Source: Actinoplanes flavus (GTDB lineage: Bacteria; Actinomycetota; Actinomycetes; Mycobacteriales; Micromonosporaceae). From it: 64,000 bases of DNA. Shown in pieces: positions 1 through 8,275 of the stretch (position 1 is its first letter; each line of letters starts with the position of its first letter). The notes under the pieces are model-generated. The model saw only the letters and a list, made by a program, of their open reading frames with translations, had not been told where the DNA came from and searched no databases. The position numbers and the translations under genes were made by a program. Location of the stretch: the NCBI RefSeq assembly GCF_017592555.1, contig NZ_JAGFNS010000005.1:239241-303240 (forward strand). The letters run 5' to 3'.

Positions 1-1286
1 CCTGGCGGGCCGCCGACCCGCCCGACCCGCGGCTGCTGATCCTCAACCGTCCGCTCGCGGCCGAGCTGGGCCTCGACCCCGACTGGCTGGAGACGCCCGA
101 CGGCATCGGCTTCCTCACCGGCGTCAATCTGCCCGGGCAGGCGAAACCGGTGGCCCAGGCCTATGCCGGCCACCAGTTCGGCGGCTACTCCCCACGGCTC
201 GGCGACGGCCGTGCCCTGCTGCTCGGTGAGCTGCACGGGCGCGACATCCACCTCAAGGGTTCCGGCCGTACCCCGTACGCCCGCGGCGGTGACGGCCTGG
301 CCGCGGTCGGCCCGATGCTGCGCGAGTACGTGATCAGTGAAGCCATGCACGCCCTCGGCATCCCGACCACCCGGTCGCTCGCGGTCGTCGCCACCGGCCG
401 GAGCATCGTCCGGGAGAATCTGGCCCCGGGCGCCGTCCTCACCCGGGTCGCGGCCAGCCACCTGCGGGTGGGCAGCTTCCAGTACGCCCGCGCCACCGGT
501 GACGCCGGCCTGCTGCGCCGCCTCGCCGATCACGCGATCGCCCGTCACCATCCCACCGCCGGGAACGCGCTGGAGCTGTTCGGCGCGGTGGTGGACGCGC
601 AGGCCGACCTGATCGCGAAGTGGATGCTGACCGGGTTCGTCCACGGGGTGATGAACACCGACAACATGACCATCTCCGGCGAGACCATCGACTACGGGCC
701 GTGCGCCTTCATGGACGCCTTCGACCCGGCGACCGTGTTCAGCTCGATCGACGAGACCGGCCGTTACGCCTACGGCAACCAGCCCACGATCGCCCAGTGG
801 AACCTGGCCCGCCTGGCCGAGTCGCTGCTGCCGCTCTTCGACGAGGACCAGGACAAGGCGATCGCCCTGGCCACCGAGGCGCTGGCGGGGTTCCGCACCC
901 GCTACGCGCGGGCCACCATCTCCGGCATGAGCGCCAAGCTGGGCCTCCCGGCCGACAACGCCCAGCTGGCCGAGGACCTGCTCGCCCACCTGGCGGCCGG
1001 GAAGACCGATTTCACCTCGTTCTTCCGGAGGCTGGCCGCGGGTGAGGAGACCGGTGCGTGGGTCGACCGCTGGCGCGCCGAGAACCCCGACACCGAGGCG
1101 ATGAACCGGGTCAATCCCGTCTACATCCCCCGGAACCATCTGGTCGAGGAGGCGCTCGCCGCCGCCGACGTCCGCGACCTCCTCGAGGCGGTCACCGCAC
1201 CCTTCGACGCGCGCCCCGGCAAGGCCCGCTATGCGGCCCCGGCTCCGCCGGACTTCGGCACCTACCGCACCTTCTGCGGAACCTGA
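1..1286 (+). CDS. selO: SelO family protein adenylyltransferase, 5'-truncated by window
   Basis: This is the C-terminal part of a SelO (YdiU/UPF0061) pseudokinase-fold enzyme, which transfers AMP from ATP to protein hydroxyl groups. The reading frame is open from base 3 and ends with TGA at 1284. The motifs [18 protein letters not shown] and [13 protein letters not shown] match the family's nucleotide-binding region. [16 protein letters not shown] matches the metal-binding active-site segment. The protein ends in a conserved NPVYIPRNH region. About 427 residues are visible against a usual 480-500, so only the N-terminus is missing. A GTG at 150 is internal and should not be taken as the start. 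The last four residues lack the Sec-Cys type tail seen in some homologues. The family assignment is firm. Confidence 0.93.
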   Translation, partial: WRAADPPDPRLLILNRPLAAELGLDPDWLETPDGIGFLTGVNLPGQAKPVAQAYAGHQFGGYSPRLGDGRALLLGELHGRDIHLKGSGRTPYARGGDGLAAVGPMLREYVISEAMHALGIPTTRSLAVVATGRSIVRENLAPGAVLTRVAASHLRVGSFQYARATGDAGLLRRLADHAIARHHPTAGNALELFGAVVDAQADLIAKWMLTGFVHGVMNTDNMTISGETIDYGPCAFMDAFDPATVFSSIDETGRYAYGNQPTIAQWNLARLAESLLPLFDEDQDKAIALATEALAGFRTRYARATISGMSAKLGLPADNAQLAEDLLAHLAAGKTDFTSFFRRLAAGEETGAWVDRWRAENPDTEAMNRVNPVYIPRNHLVEEALAAADVRDLLEAVTAPFDARPGKARYAAPAPPDFGTYRTFCGT

Positions 1287-1373
1287 CAAAACCCATTTAT
1301 CGTACGCGTTAGGCACCGTTCCGCCGTACCCCGCGAGGTTCTGCGACACCGGCCCGTGCCGCGCCCGCCGGGC

Positions 1374-2813
1374 TCAGATCGGTGGTTCAGCCGGCTCTGG
1401 GGGATGTCTCGACGACGTCGAGACATCCCCCAGAGCCAGCCCGAGACGCCGGACGGCCTCGTCCATCGCCTCCGCCGCGGCGGCCGCGTAGGTCAGCCGC
1501 AGGAACGCGCCGGGCGGCTCGGCCGCGTGCCAGGCCCGCCCGGGAAAGACGATCACCCCGGCCGCCGCGGCCGCGGCGGCCACCGCCACGTCGTCCCGGC
1601 CGTCCGGCAGCCGCACCCACAGGTGCAGACCGCCGCGCGGGACCACCGGCGGCACCAGGCCGGGCAGATGCCGCCGCAGCGCGCCGAGCAGCGCCGCCCG
1701 CCGATTCCCCAGCTCGGCCCGCAGCCCGCGACGATGCCGCCCCCACGCCGGGCTGGTCACGAACTCCACGGTGGCCTGCTGCAACGGCCCGGACACGAAG
1801 AAGTCGTCGAGCAACCGGGCGGCCCGCAACCGGGCGCCCGCCGGACCACGCGCCCCGAGCCCGGCGACCCGCAGCCCGGGCGCCGCCGACTTGGTCAGCG
1901 GCCGCAGGTGGATGACGTGACCGTGCGGGTCGGCCGACGCCAGCGGAGGAGGCGGATCACCGTCGATGGCCAGATCGCGGGCGTAGTCGTCCTCGATCAG
2001 GAACGCCCCGGCGTTCCGGACGGCGGCGAGCACCTCCGGCCGCCGGGCGGGGGAGAGGGTCGCGCCGGTCGGATTGGCATACAGCGGCTGGCAGTAGAAC
2101 AGCCGCGCCCCGGTCCGGGCGAACGCCGCGGCCAGCTGGTCGGGCCGCACCCCGTCGTGGTCGGCCGGCACCGGCACCACGCGCAGCCCGGCGGCGTGGG
2201 CGGCGGCCAGCGCCCCGAGATAGGTGGGCGACTCGACGAGCAGAGTGTCGCCCGGCTCGGTCAGCGCCCGCAACGTCGACGACAGCGCCGCCTGACCGCC
2301 CGGGCAGATCACCATGTCGTCGGCGCGCAGACCGCCACCGGCCTCCCGCGCGAACCAGGCCCGCAGATCCGCCCGCCCCTCGGCCGGCCCCCGCTGCCAG
2401 GCGGCCGGCTGGCGGGCGGCCCGGGCCAGCGCCGCCCCGAGCGCGGCGGCCGGTTGCAGATCGGCGTCCAGGTAACCACCGGACAGCGGAATCGCGCCGG
2501 ACGGCGGTAACGACAGTAACGCCTGCATCTCCTCCTCACCGAACCGGCGGGGACCCAGCGCCACCGTCTGCCAGGACAGGTCGGGCGCCGCCGCCGGGCC
2601 GGGGCGGGCCGCCACGAAGGTGCCCCGCCCGGACCGGGTCTCCACCAGCCCCTCCGCCACGAGCTGCCGAATCGCCTCGGCCACGGTGACCGGGGAGGCC
2701 TGGTGCCGGACCGTCAGCTCGCGCACCGACGGCAGCCGGGTCCCGGCCGTGGCGGTGCCCGCCAGCACGCGCAGATGGTGGGCGACCCGCTCGGCTGCGT
2801 TACTGTTACCCAT
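1374..2813 (-). CDS. MocR-type (GntR/aminotransferase) transcriptional regulator
   Basis: This 479-residue protein has an N-terminal GntR winged helix (about residues 5-70, with RELTVRHQASPVTVAEAIRQ) and a fold-type I PLP aminotransferase-like domain from about residue 100. The PLP lysine is expected in LTKSAAPGLRV, and EDDYARD and YANPTG are further family motifs. Such proteins sense PLP or amino-acid related ligands and usually control a neighbouring divergent gene, here the EamA transporter. The ATG at 2813 is chosen because the upstream in-frame sequence overlaps the divergent gene. The C-terminal ~18 residues are encoded by the hairpin at 1393-1437 and are probably not part of the fold. 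The ligand is unknown. Confidence 0.88.
   Translation of the reverse strand: MGNSNAAERVAHHLRVLAGTATAGTRLPSVRELTVRHQASPVTVAEAIRQLVAEGLVETRSGRGTFVAARPGPAAAPDLSWQTVALGPRRFGEEEMQALLSLPPSGAIPLSGGYLDADLQPAAALGAALARAARQPAAWQRGPAEGRADLRAWFAREAGGGLRADDMVICPGGQAALSSTLRALTEPGDTLLVESPTYLGALAAAHAAGLRVVPVPADHDGVRPDQLAAAFARTGARLFYCQPLYANPTGATLSPARRPEVLAAVRNAGAFLIEDDYARDLAIDGDPPPPLASADPHGHVIHLRPLTKSAAPGLRVAGLGARGPAGARLRAARLLDDFFVSGPLQQATVEFVTSPAWGRHRRGLRAELGNRRAALLGALRRHLPGLVPPVVPRGGLHLWVRLPDGRDDVAVAAAAAAAGVIVFPGRAWHAAEPPGAFLRLTYAAAAAEAMDEAVRRLGLALGDVSTSSRHPPEPAEPPI
1393..1437. terminator. 21-bp perfect hairpin (palindromic repeat family member 1)
   Basis: Arms 1393-1413 and 1417-1437 are perfectly complementary around a 3-base loop. 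The hairpin lies inside the last codons of the MocR gene and between two convergent genes, so it could stop transcription from both sides. It has no T tract. Its outer sequence (GGCTCTGGGGG) is shared with hairpins at 4259 and 7370, so it belongs to a dispersed palindromic repeat family. Confidence 0.7.
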
Positions 2814-2837
2814 GAGAGAGAAGAGTAGCGCTACTGT
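2801..2837. promoter_or_regulatory. Divergent start region with paired TACTGT boxes
   Basis: The two divergent ATG codons overlap in the tetranucleotide CATG at 2811-2814, so neither mRNA can have a normal leader with a Shine-Dalgarno. TACTGT occurs at 2801-2806 and again at 2832-2837, 31 bp apart (about three helical turns, same face). The second copy lies in a perfect palindrome AGTAGCGCTACT (2824-2835). Direct repeats on one face are typical of MocR operators, so autoregulation plus control of the transporter is inferred. Confidence 0.5.
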
Positions 2838-3771
2838 CGCCGGAGCGATAACGGCCGGAGCGCTCGGAGTGCTCGGTTTCAGCCTGTCCCTACCGGCCAC
2901 CCGGGTGGCGGTGCAGGAACTGGACCCGTGGTTCGTGGCGTTCGGCCGGGCGGTCGGCGCGGCCGTCCTCGCCGCGGCCTACCTGTGGTTCACCCGGGCG
3001 CCCCGGCCCACCCGCGCCCAGTGGCGGCGGCTCGCCATCGTGGCCGCCGGGGTGGTGGCCGGATTCCCGCTGTTCACGTCCCTGGCGCTGACGAGCGAGA
3101 CCGCCTCGCACGGCGCGGTGGTCGTCACCCTGCTGCCGGCCACCACCGCCGTGCTGGCCGTCCGGCGCGCCGGTGAGCGGCCACCACCCGCGTTCTGGCT
3201 GGCCGCCGGCGCCGGGCTGCTGGCCGTCCTGGCCTTCCTGGCCGTCGGCGGAGGCGTCCGCGGCGCACTGTCCACCACCGACCTGTACCTGCTGGCGGCC
3301 ATCGCCCTGTGCGGCCTCGGTTACGCCGAGGGCGGTGCTCTCTCCCGCGAACTCGGCGGCGCCCGCACCATCTGCTGGGCCCTGCTCGCCGCCCTCCCGG
3401 TGACCGTCCCGCTCACCCTGGCCGCCGTGTGGAGTCATCCACCGCAGGCCGGACCCACCGCCTGGGCGGCGTTCACGTACCTCACCGTGATCTCGATGTT
3501 CCTGGCGTTCTTCGCCTGGTACGCGGGCCTGGCCCGAGGCGGCATCGCCCGGGTCGGCCAGATCCAGCTGGCCCAGCCGATCCTGACCCTGCTCTGGTCC
3601 GCCCTGCTGCTCGGCGAGCACCTGGCGCCGTCGGCCGTGGTCGCGGCCCTGGCCGTACTGGTCTGCGTGGTCCTGACCCAGCGAACCCGCAGCCGCAACC
3701 CCTCGGGGCATGCCGAAACCGTCACGCGCCGTGCGAGGCCGCGCCGTGACAGGTCCCCCGTCAGGCGCTGA
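2812..3771 (+). CDS. EamA/DMT-family inner membrane transporter
   Basis: A 319-residue integral membrane protein of the drug/metabolite transporter superfamily. About ten hydrophobic segments are visible as two EamA repeats (roughly residues 10-140 and 150-290), for example near residues 85-105 and 240-285. The C-terminus is short, basic and cytosolic. Members export amino acids, purines or other metabolites; the substrate cannot be read from sequence. The start ATG at 2812 overlaps the divergent MocR start by two bases, so translation is probably leaderless and the MocR protein is the likely regulator. An alternative annotation starting at 2620 would run through the MocR promoter and coding region and is rejected. 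Confidence 0.87.
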   Translation: MREKSSATVAGAITAGALGVLGFSLSLPATRVAVQELDPWFVAFGRAVGAAVLAAAYLWFTRAPRPTRAQWRRLAIVAAGVVAGFPLFTSLALTSETASHGAVVVTLLPATTAVLAVRRAGERPPPAFWLAAGAGLLAVLAFLAVGGGVRGALSTTDLYLLAAIALCGLGYAEGGALSRELGGARTICWALLAALPVTVPLTLAAVWSHPPQAGPTAWAAFTYLTVISMFLAFFAWYAGLARGGIARVGQIQLAQPILTLLWSALLLGEHLAPSAVVAALAVLVCVVLTQRTRSRNPSGHAETVTRRARPRRDRSPVRR

Positions 3772-3793
3772 CAGCCGGCGCCCCTCCGCCGCT

Positions 3794-3886
3794 GAGATGG
3801 CGCGTCCGGCTCGTCTTCGCTGGGGAGGTGGCGCGTTGGGCTTGTCTTCGTCGGGGAGGTGGCGCGTCCGGCTCATCTCCGCCGCG
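3794..3886. repeat. 31-bp tandem repeat, three copies plus partial
   Basis: Units begin at 3794, 3825 and 3856 with GA(G/A)GTGGCGCGT-type sequence, and a fourth partial copy begins at 3887. Copies differ at a few positions each, so the array is not freshly expanded. It lies directly after the EamA stop codon. Confidence 0.85.
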
Positions 3887-4258
3887 GAGGTGGCATCCCC
3901 CGGCCGGCGTGACCGCGCCGATCTGGTCGTCTGCGATCCGCCGCTCGGGCTCCCCGATCGGGGCGAGGACAGCCTGATGCTCGACCGGCGCGGGAAATTC
4001 GGGATCCCCACCAAGGCGGAGAGCGAACCGCCCTGGCTGCAGCCCTGTCATACGCACAGGGCGTCCGGAGACGGCGATCGAGGACCAGCGCCGGTACCGG
4101 ACGTTGGACGAGGCCGAGGTGCCCATGCGTGAGCTGAGCGAGTTCGGCCTCGATGCCGTCACCCGAGCCCGCGACGGCCTCACCACCGGCACGCCGCGCC
4201 CGGCGAACACCCCTGATGCACAGGTCCCGTCGGCGCGCGGTCCGACGATCTTGTTCAG

Positions 4259-4307
4259 CTGGCTGTGGGGGCTGTTTGAACGCGTTCCAAACAGCCCCCA
4301 CAGCCAG
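4259..4307. repeat. 19-bp perfect hairpin (palindromic repeat family member 2)
   Basis: Arms 4259-4277 and 4289-4307 pair perfectly around an 11-base loop whose core GAACGCGTTC is itself palindromic. The outer arm (CTGGCTGTGGGGGCTGTTT) is nearly identical to the hairpin at 7370. The apex reads TTGAACGCGTTCCA (4276-4289), which happens to satisfy the KstR consensus. Confidence 0.8.
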
Positions 4308-4606
4308 CCGGATTCCCACCCGTCCGGAGCGGCCCGCGGCACGGGCGGTTAGTGGCACGCGATCGCGGGGTGGGTGGACGGCTTTGTCTGGCGTGGTTGG
4401 CGGCATGGGTGGTGGGCGGTTTCGTCCGGCAGGCCCCGCGGCATGGGTGGTGGGTGGGTGCGTGCTCGCGGGGGTTGGTGGGCGGCTTCGTCTGGCGGGG
4501 CCCGCGGCACGGGCGGTGAGTGGGAACGTGATCGCGAGGGTGAGTGAGCAGCTCCGCCCGGCGGGCGCGGCACCGGGCCCGAGCGGGCAGGAGCTCGCGT
4601 GGAGCA

Positions 4607-4656
4607 GGCGGGACGGCCACGATTCGGCGGGGCGGGGATGCCCGTACCGGAAAGGG
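4607..4656 (+). repeat. Recurrent 50-bp module, copy A
   Basis: This GC-rich stretch ends with ATGCCCGTACCGGAAAGGG. Closely similar copies occur at 7777-7827 in the same orientation and at 7253-7303 in reverse orientation. It marks one boundary of a mosaic repeat shared by the two spacers flanking the RepA-like and mannanase genes. Confidence 0.65.
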
Positions 4657-4782
4657 TCGAAAAGCTTCCCGGCGGTGAGGGTGACGGGCCCGGGCGGGGA
4701 GGGTGTCTGGACCGGGCGGGCGGGTGCCTGGATCGGGGTGGGTGTCTGGATCGGGAGAGTGGCTGGATCGGGGGCGGGGTGT

Positions 4783-5694
4783 TCATGCCGGGCGGGGGAG
4801 GGGCCACGCGCGGTGGAAGGAGCCGACGCATGAGGACGCCGGGCGGATTTCGATGCCCGGCGTGTCGGCGGTGACCGGGGGCAGTGGGGTGACTTTGCGG
4901 ATGTCGTTGAGGCAGGCCTCGAAGCGGGAGCGGAAGGCGGTCTCGTCCTCGCCGGCCGCGCCGAACCGGGCGAGCAGCGACGGCCAGGGGAACTGGCGGG
5001 CGTCGTCGAGGTACGTGCCGACCAGGGTGAGCCAGGCGTAGACGTCCAGGGCCAGGCAGGAGTGGCGGCCCAGCGCACGGACGGTGTCGGCGTCGAGCGG
5101 GATCCAGCGCAGCGCCGACTTCGCGAACTCGGCTTCCAGGGTGATCACGGGCGGGCATTCCGACGACGAGTCGAGGAAGCCGTGGGTCTGCCGGCTGCGG
5201 CCGCTGACCAGGAAGCCCGAGCCGCCGGTTCCCTCGTTGACCCAGCCGTGCCGGAGGGTGCGGTGCAGTTGGTCCTCCAGTTCGGTGAACCAGCTGCCGC
5301 GGACGGTCGACTCGGAGAGGGAGCCGAGCCCGGCCAGGAACGCGTAGAGCCGGTGCGGCTGGAACGTGATGGTGCGGCTGCGGCAGCGGAACGCCTCGGT
5401 GCACAGGAACATCACCAGGTGGCGGCCGAGCAGCCCGTACGGCACGCCGGCGTAACGCGCGAACTCGCCCTCGCTGAGACCGGACCGCCAGCTGCCGAGG
5501 CCGGGCCGGTAGTGCAGCTCGACCTCGCCGGGGTCGGTGTCGGGCAGCACCAGGTCGGCGTGCAGCGGTGGGTAGAGGATCGTCTCACCGGGTGAGCCGG
5601 CGGAGCCGGGCAGACGGCATCCGGTGTGCGCGCCGGTCTCCGGCTCGACGGTGATGTGGACGGCGACGTCGCCGTGCCGGAACGAGAAACTCAC
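4783..5694 (-). CDS. RepA-like protein (plasmid replication-associated C-terminal domain)
   Basis: A 303-residue protein whose second half resembles the RepA_C family of plasmid replication proteins. The recognisable pattern is a PLDADTVRALGRHSCLALD-type helix, then YAWLTLVG, then PWPSLLARFG, then a RSRFEACLNDIRKV helix. The GTG at 5694 is preceded by GGGAGG at a good distance, and this start gives a compact N-terminus. No partner partition genes, iterons or origin were seen nearby, so this is an orphan chromosomal copy or a plasmid remnant. It is flanked on both sides by mosaic repeats, which fits an inserted segment. Function as a replication initiator is inferred only from the domain pattern. 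The C-terminal ~15 residues look unrelated to the family. Confidence 0.5.
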   Translation of the reverse strand: MSFSFRHGDVAVHITVEPETGAHTGCRLPGSAGSPGETILYPPLHADLVLPDTDPGEVELHYRPGLGSWRSGLSEGEFARYAGVPYGLLGRHLVMFLCTEAFRCRSRTITFQPHRLYAFLAGLGSLSESTVRGSWFTELEDQLHRTLRHGWVNEGTGGSGFLVSGRSRQTHGFLDSSSECPPVITLEAEFAKSALRWIPLDADTVRALGRHSCLALDVYAWLTLVGTYLDDARQFPWPSLLARFGAAGEDETAFRSRFEACLNDIRKVTPLPPVTADTPGIEIRPASSCVGSFHRAWPLPRPA

Positions 5695-5786
5695 ATCGTC
5701 CTCCCGCGGGGAAGTTCCTCTGCGGTGAACGAGTGATCTTCGAAAACGGGTGCCGCCCACCGCCGAGGCGATGAGCGGCACCGGGT

Positions 5787-7163
5787 TCAGGAGGCGGTGC
5801 AGGTGACCGTCGCCGGTGCGGTGTTGGCGCCGGTGAAGGTGCCGGTGAAGCCCCAGCTCGTGGTGGCCCTGGCGGCCAGGCGGCCGTTCCAGGCGGCGTT
5901 CTTCGCGGTGACCGTCTCGCCCGAGGTGGTCACCGTCGCGCTCCACGTGTTGCTGAACCGCTGCCCGTTCGGCCAGGTCCAGCTCACCGTCCACGCGGTG
6001 ATCGCGGCGCTGCCGGCGGTGACCGTGACGTCACCCTGGAATCCGCCCGGCCACGAATTCGTCACCCGGTAGGTGGCGGCGCAGGCGCCGGTGGGCGCGG
6101 ACGACGACGGGGAGGACGGCGGCGGGTCCGACGGCGGCCAGTTCGACGGCGAGGTCGACGGCTGCGCACCGAAGACCGTCGCCTGCCGGGACGTGGCCTT
6201 GATCCCGTTCGCGCCGTCGAACAGCCGCCGGCCCCACGAGGTCAGCTGGGCCGGGTCGAAGTTCGTGACCATGTCGAGGTACTCGACGCCGCCCCCGTTG
6301 CCGCTCCACGACCAGCCCAGGTAGCCGACGCCGAGCTGCTGCGCGGTGGCCAGGATGGTGTCCTCGTCCGGGTCGCCGTCCGAATGGTTGTGCCCGAACT
6401 CGCCGATCACCAGCGGCAGCCCGGCGATCCGGAACCGGTTGAGATAGTCGGTGATCTCGGCGGCGGTGTCGAACACGCCGTACATGTGCACCGAGAAGAC
6501 GGTGTTGCGGTTCGGGTCGGCGGCGAACACCGACGCCGCGTTGTCGCGCATGGTGAACGACCAGTCCTGGCCCCAGTTCGGCGCGTCGACCATGATCTGG
6601 TGCGCGAACCCGGCCGCGCGCAGCCGCGTGATCGCGTTCTTCGTATCGGTCACCCAGCCCGCCGGGTTGGTGTTGCCGTAGGGCTCGTTGCCGATGTTCA
6701 GGATGACGTAGTTCTCCTGGCCGTCCAGCGCGCTCTTGATCGAGATCCAGTAGTCGGTGGCCTGGGCTAGCGTCGCGGCGGCGCCCTCGTCGCCGTACCC
6801 GGTCGTGTCGTGCGCCTCCAGCACGCAGATCAGCCGGTTGGCCTTGCACTGGGTGATGACGTTGCCGACGTCCGCCGCGTCGTTCCTGGTCCACCGGTTG
6901 CCGCTGCTCAGCACGACACGGACGGTGTTCGCGCCGAGGGCCTTGATGTTCGCCAGGGAGCCGAGCTGACTCGTGTACCAGGTGTGCGCGTGGTTGACGC
7001 CACGTATCACGAACGGCGTGCCGTTGCCCTCCAGGATCTGTGTGCCGGACACGGTGAACCCGGTGGCGGCCTGTGCCGGCTGGGCCACGGCCACCGCGGC
7101 GAAGCCGGCGCAGAGCGCCGCCACGACGGTGGCCCACCAGGTGACTCGGGGGATGCGTTTCAT
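5787..7163 (-). CDS. Secreted GH5 endo-beta-1,4-mannanase/cellulase with CBM2
   Basis: A 458-residue exported glycoside hydrolase. Residues 1-32 form a Sec signal peptide ending AQPAQA-A. The GH5 barrel (about 33-325) starts with GVNHAHTWY, typical of subfamily 8 mannanases, and carries the acid/base Glu in NIGNEPYG and the nucleophile Glu in VIGEFGHNH. A Ser/Pro linker (about 335-360) leads to a C-terminal CBM2 domain with its paired cysteines (CAATY near the start, VTCTAS at the end) and conserved Trp residues (SWTWPNGQ, AWNG). It should cut mannan or glucomannan outside the cell. The ATG at 7163 follows a palindrome identical to the CelR/CebR box, 24 bp upstream. Mannanase is more likely than cellulase from the N-terminal motif. 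Confidence 0.92.
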   Translation of the reverse strand: MKRIPRVTWWATVVAALCAGFAAVAVAQPAQAATGFTVSGTQILEGNGTPFVIRGVNHAHTWYTSQLGSLANIKALGANTVRVVLSSGNRWTRNDAADVGNVITQCKANRLICVLEAHDTTGYGDEGAAATLAQATDYWISIKSALDGQENYVILNIGNEPYGNTNPAGWVTDTKNAITRLRAAGFAHQIMVDAPNWGQDWSFTMRDNAASVFAADPNRNTVFSVHMYGVFDTAAEITDYLNRFRIAGLPLVIGEFGHNHSDGDPDEDTILATAQQLGVGYLGWSWSGNGGGVEYLDMVTNFDPAQLTSWGRRLFDGANGIKATSRQATVFGAQPSTSPSNWPPSDPPPSSPSSSAPTGACAATYRVTNSWPGGFQGDVTVTAGSAAITAWTVSWTWPNGQRFSNTWSATVTTSGETVTAKNAAWNGRLAARATTSWGFTGTFTGANTAPATVTCTAS

Positions 7164-7187
7164 GCTTGGTCTCCAGGGGACGGAGGG

Positions 7188-7203
7188 TTGGGAGCGCTCC
7201 CAA
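7188..7203. promoter_or_regulatory. CelR/CebR-type operator
   Basis: The perfect 16-bp palindrome TTGGGAGCGCTCCCAA contains the 14-bp TGGGAGCGCTCCCA box known as the target of the LacI-family cellobiose repressors CelR (Thermobifida) and CebR (Streptomyces). It sits 24 bp before the mannanase ATG, a position that would block transcription. Induction by cello- or manno-oligosaccharides is inferred. Confidence 0.88.
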
Positions 7204-7369
7204 TGTCGCTTCCGCGATTCACGCTTGTCAACGCCGTCGCCCCTCACTCTCTCCTTTCCGGTACGGGCATCGCCGCCCCCGCCGAATCCCGGCCGTCCCG
7301 CCGGTCCCCCGCGAGGCGCTGCCGGGTTCGGGCCGTGCCGCGCGCGTCCGGGCGTGAGTGGGTGGTCCG

Positions 7370-7421
7370 GCTGGCTGTGGGGGCTGTTTGGAACGCGTTC
7401 GAACAGCCCCCAGAGCCAGCC
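7370..7421. repeat. Hairpin (palindromic repeat family member 3)
   Basis: Arms 7370-7389 and 7402-7421 pair with one mismatch around a loop containing GAACGCGTTC. The arm sequence GGCTGGCTGTGGGGGCTGTT repeats that of the hairpin at 4259. The apex (7389-7402) again satisfies T-n2-AAC-n2-GTT-n2-A. Confidence 0.8.
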
Positions 7422-7561
7422 GCATCCACGATGCGGCCCGGGCCGCGGCATGGGGCGTGGGTGGGCGCGACGGGTCGCTGGGTGGATGGGCGGTCGGTCG
7501 CGGCGTGCGCCTGGGGGTGGGTGGGCAGTTGCGTCTGGTGGCCGCGGCACGGGGTTGCGGG

Positions 7562-7669
7562 GCTGGGTGGGCCGTCGCGTTTGGCGCGCCCGGCACGGCT
7601 GGGTGGGCCGTCGCGTTTGGCGGGCCCGGCACGGCTGGGTGGGCGCGACGGGTCGTGGGCGGTGGGTGG
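7562..7669. repeat. 36-bp tandem repeats
   Basis: Units beginning GCTGGGTGGGCCGTCGCG start at 7562 and 7598, with a diverged third copy from 7634. The array is embedded in the composite repeat. No reading frame through it resembles a protein. Confidence 0.7.
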
Positions 7670-7981
7670 GCGGTTGCGCCTCGGCTGCGGCATGGGCGCG
7701 GGAATCGCGAGGGTGAGTGGGCAGCCACGCCCGGCGCGGGCGGCACGGGCGTGCGTGGGCAGCGGATCGCGTGGAGCCGGCGGGGCGGCCGGGACTCGGT
7801 GGGGCGGGGAGGCCCGTACCGGGAAGGGCCGAGAGACGGCGGACGGCCCGGTGACCGATATGTCCCCGGGTTGGCGTGATCTTCGTCCGAGCGACCTTGA
7901 CAGGACCGGCGGCAGCGCACCAGAGTGACGCTCTCACCCCTGCTGACCTGCGAATACGCAGTACGAAGGACGAACGCGCAC

Positions 7982-8275
7982 ATGGATCTGCATCCGGACG
8001 ACCACGACGAGCTGACGCACGGTAGCTCCATCCTCGAGATGTGGCGCCGTAGCGATCATGCGGTTCAGGTGGCGGAGGAGCTGATGCTGATGAACGGTGG
8101 CACGGTTCCGATGAGTGACCTGCTGTGGCTGGGTGCCGAGTCGTTCCTGCCGCGGCAGTGGAAGGCCGGTTGCGCGCCGGAACCGGTCGAGGCCGCGGTC
8201 CAGGTCTACAACCGCTGGCGCAAGCTGGAGGAGCGCCGCCTCCAGCGCCGGCAGCAGACCGGCGAAAACTACTGA
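7982..8275 (+). CDS. Small conserved-looking hypothetical protein
   Basis: A 97-residue soluble, acidic-then-basic protein that I do not recognise. The ATG at 7982 is preceded by AAGGA about 11 bases upstream; an in-frame GTG/ATG further up (7925) would add a poorly composed extension. The sequence has helical character throughout (VQVAEELMLMNGG, VEAAVQVYNRWRKLEERRLQ) and no membrane segment or cysteine cluster. The stop codon lies at the first base of the 43-bp repeat array. Codon usage fits a real gene. Function unknown. Confidence 0.7.
   Translation: MDLHPDDHDELTHGSSILEMWRRSDHAVQVAEELMLMNGGTVPMSDLLWLGAESFLPRQWKAGCAPEPVEAAVQVYNRWRKLEERRLQRRQQTGENY

Larger units (their letters stand above)
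3772..4782. other. Repeat-rich intergenic region without a convincing gene
   Basis: About 1 kb between the EamA gene and the RepA-like gene. It contains a 31-bp tandem array (3794-3886), a hairpin (4259-4307), G-rich imperfect direct repeats (about 4360-4560, built on GGTGGGCGGCTTCGTCTGGC-like units) and a module at 4607-4656 that recurs near 7.8 kb. Between 3900 and 4220 two short plus-strand reading segments look protein-like but are interrupted and matched nothing I recognise. They may be a decayed gene. Confidence 0.5.
7253..7827. repeat. Composite repeat bounded by inverted 50-bp modules
   Basis: A module at 7253-7303 (minus orientation) and its relative at 7777-7827 (plus orientation) form imperfect inverted ends around a hairpin (7370-7421) and G-rich tandem repeats. 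The spacer at 4259-4656 has the same order hairpin, G-rich repeats, module, but lacks the left end. The structure resembles a small non-autonomous mobile element or a duplicated spacer. No transposase or target-site duplication was found. This also accounts for the gene-free stretch 7164-7981. Confidence 0.45.

Noticed and set aside
3761..4342. 193-codon minus-strand frame as a gene
   Set aside because: It reads through the 31-bp array and the hairpin, changes composition along its length and matches no family.
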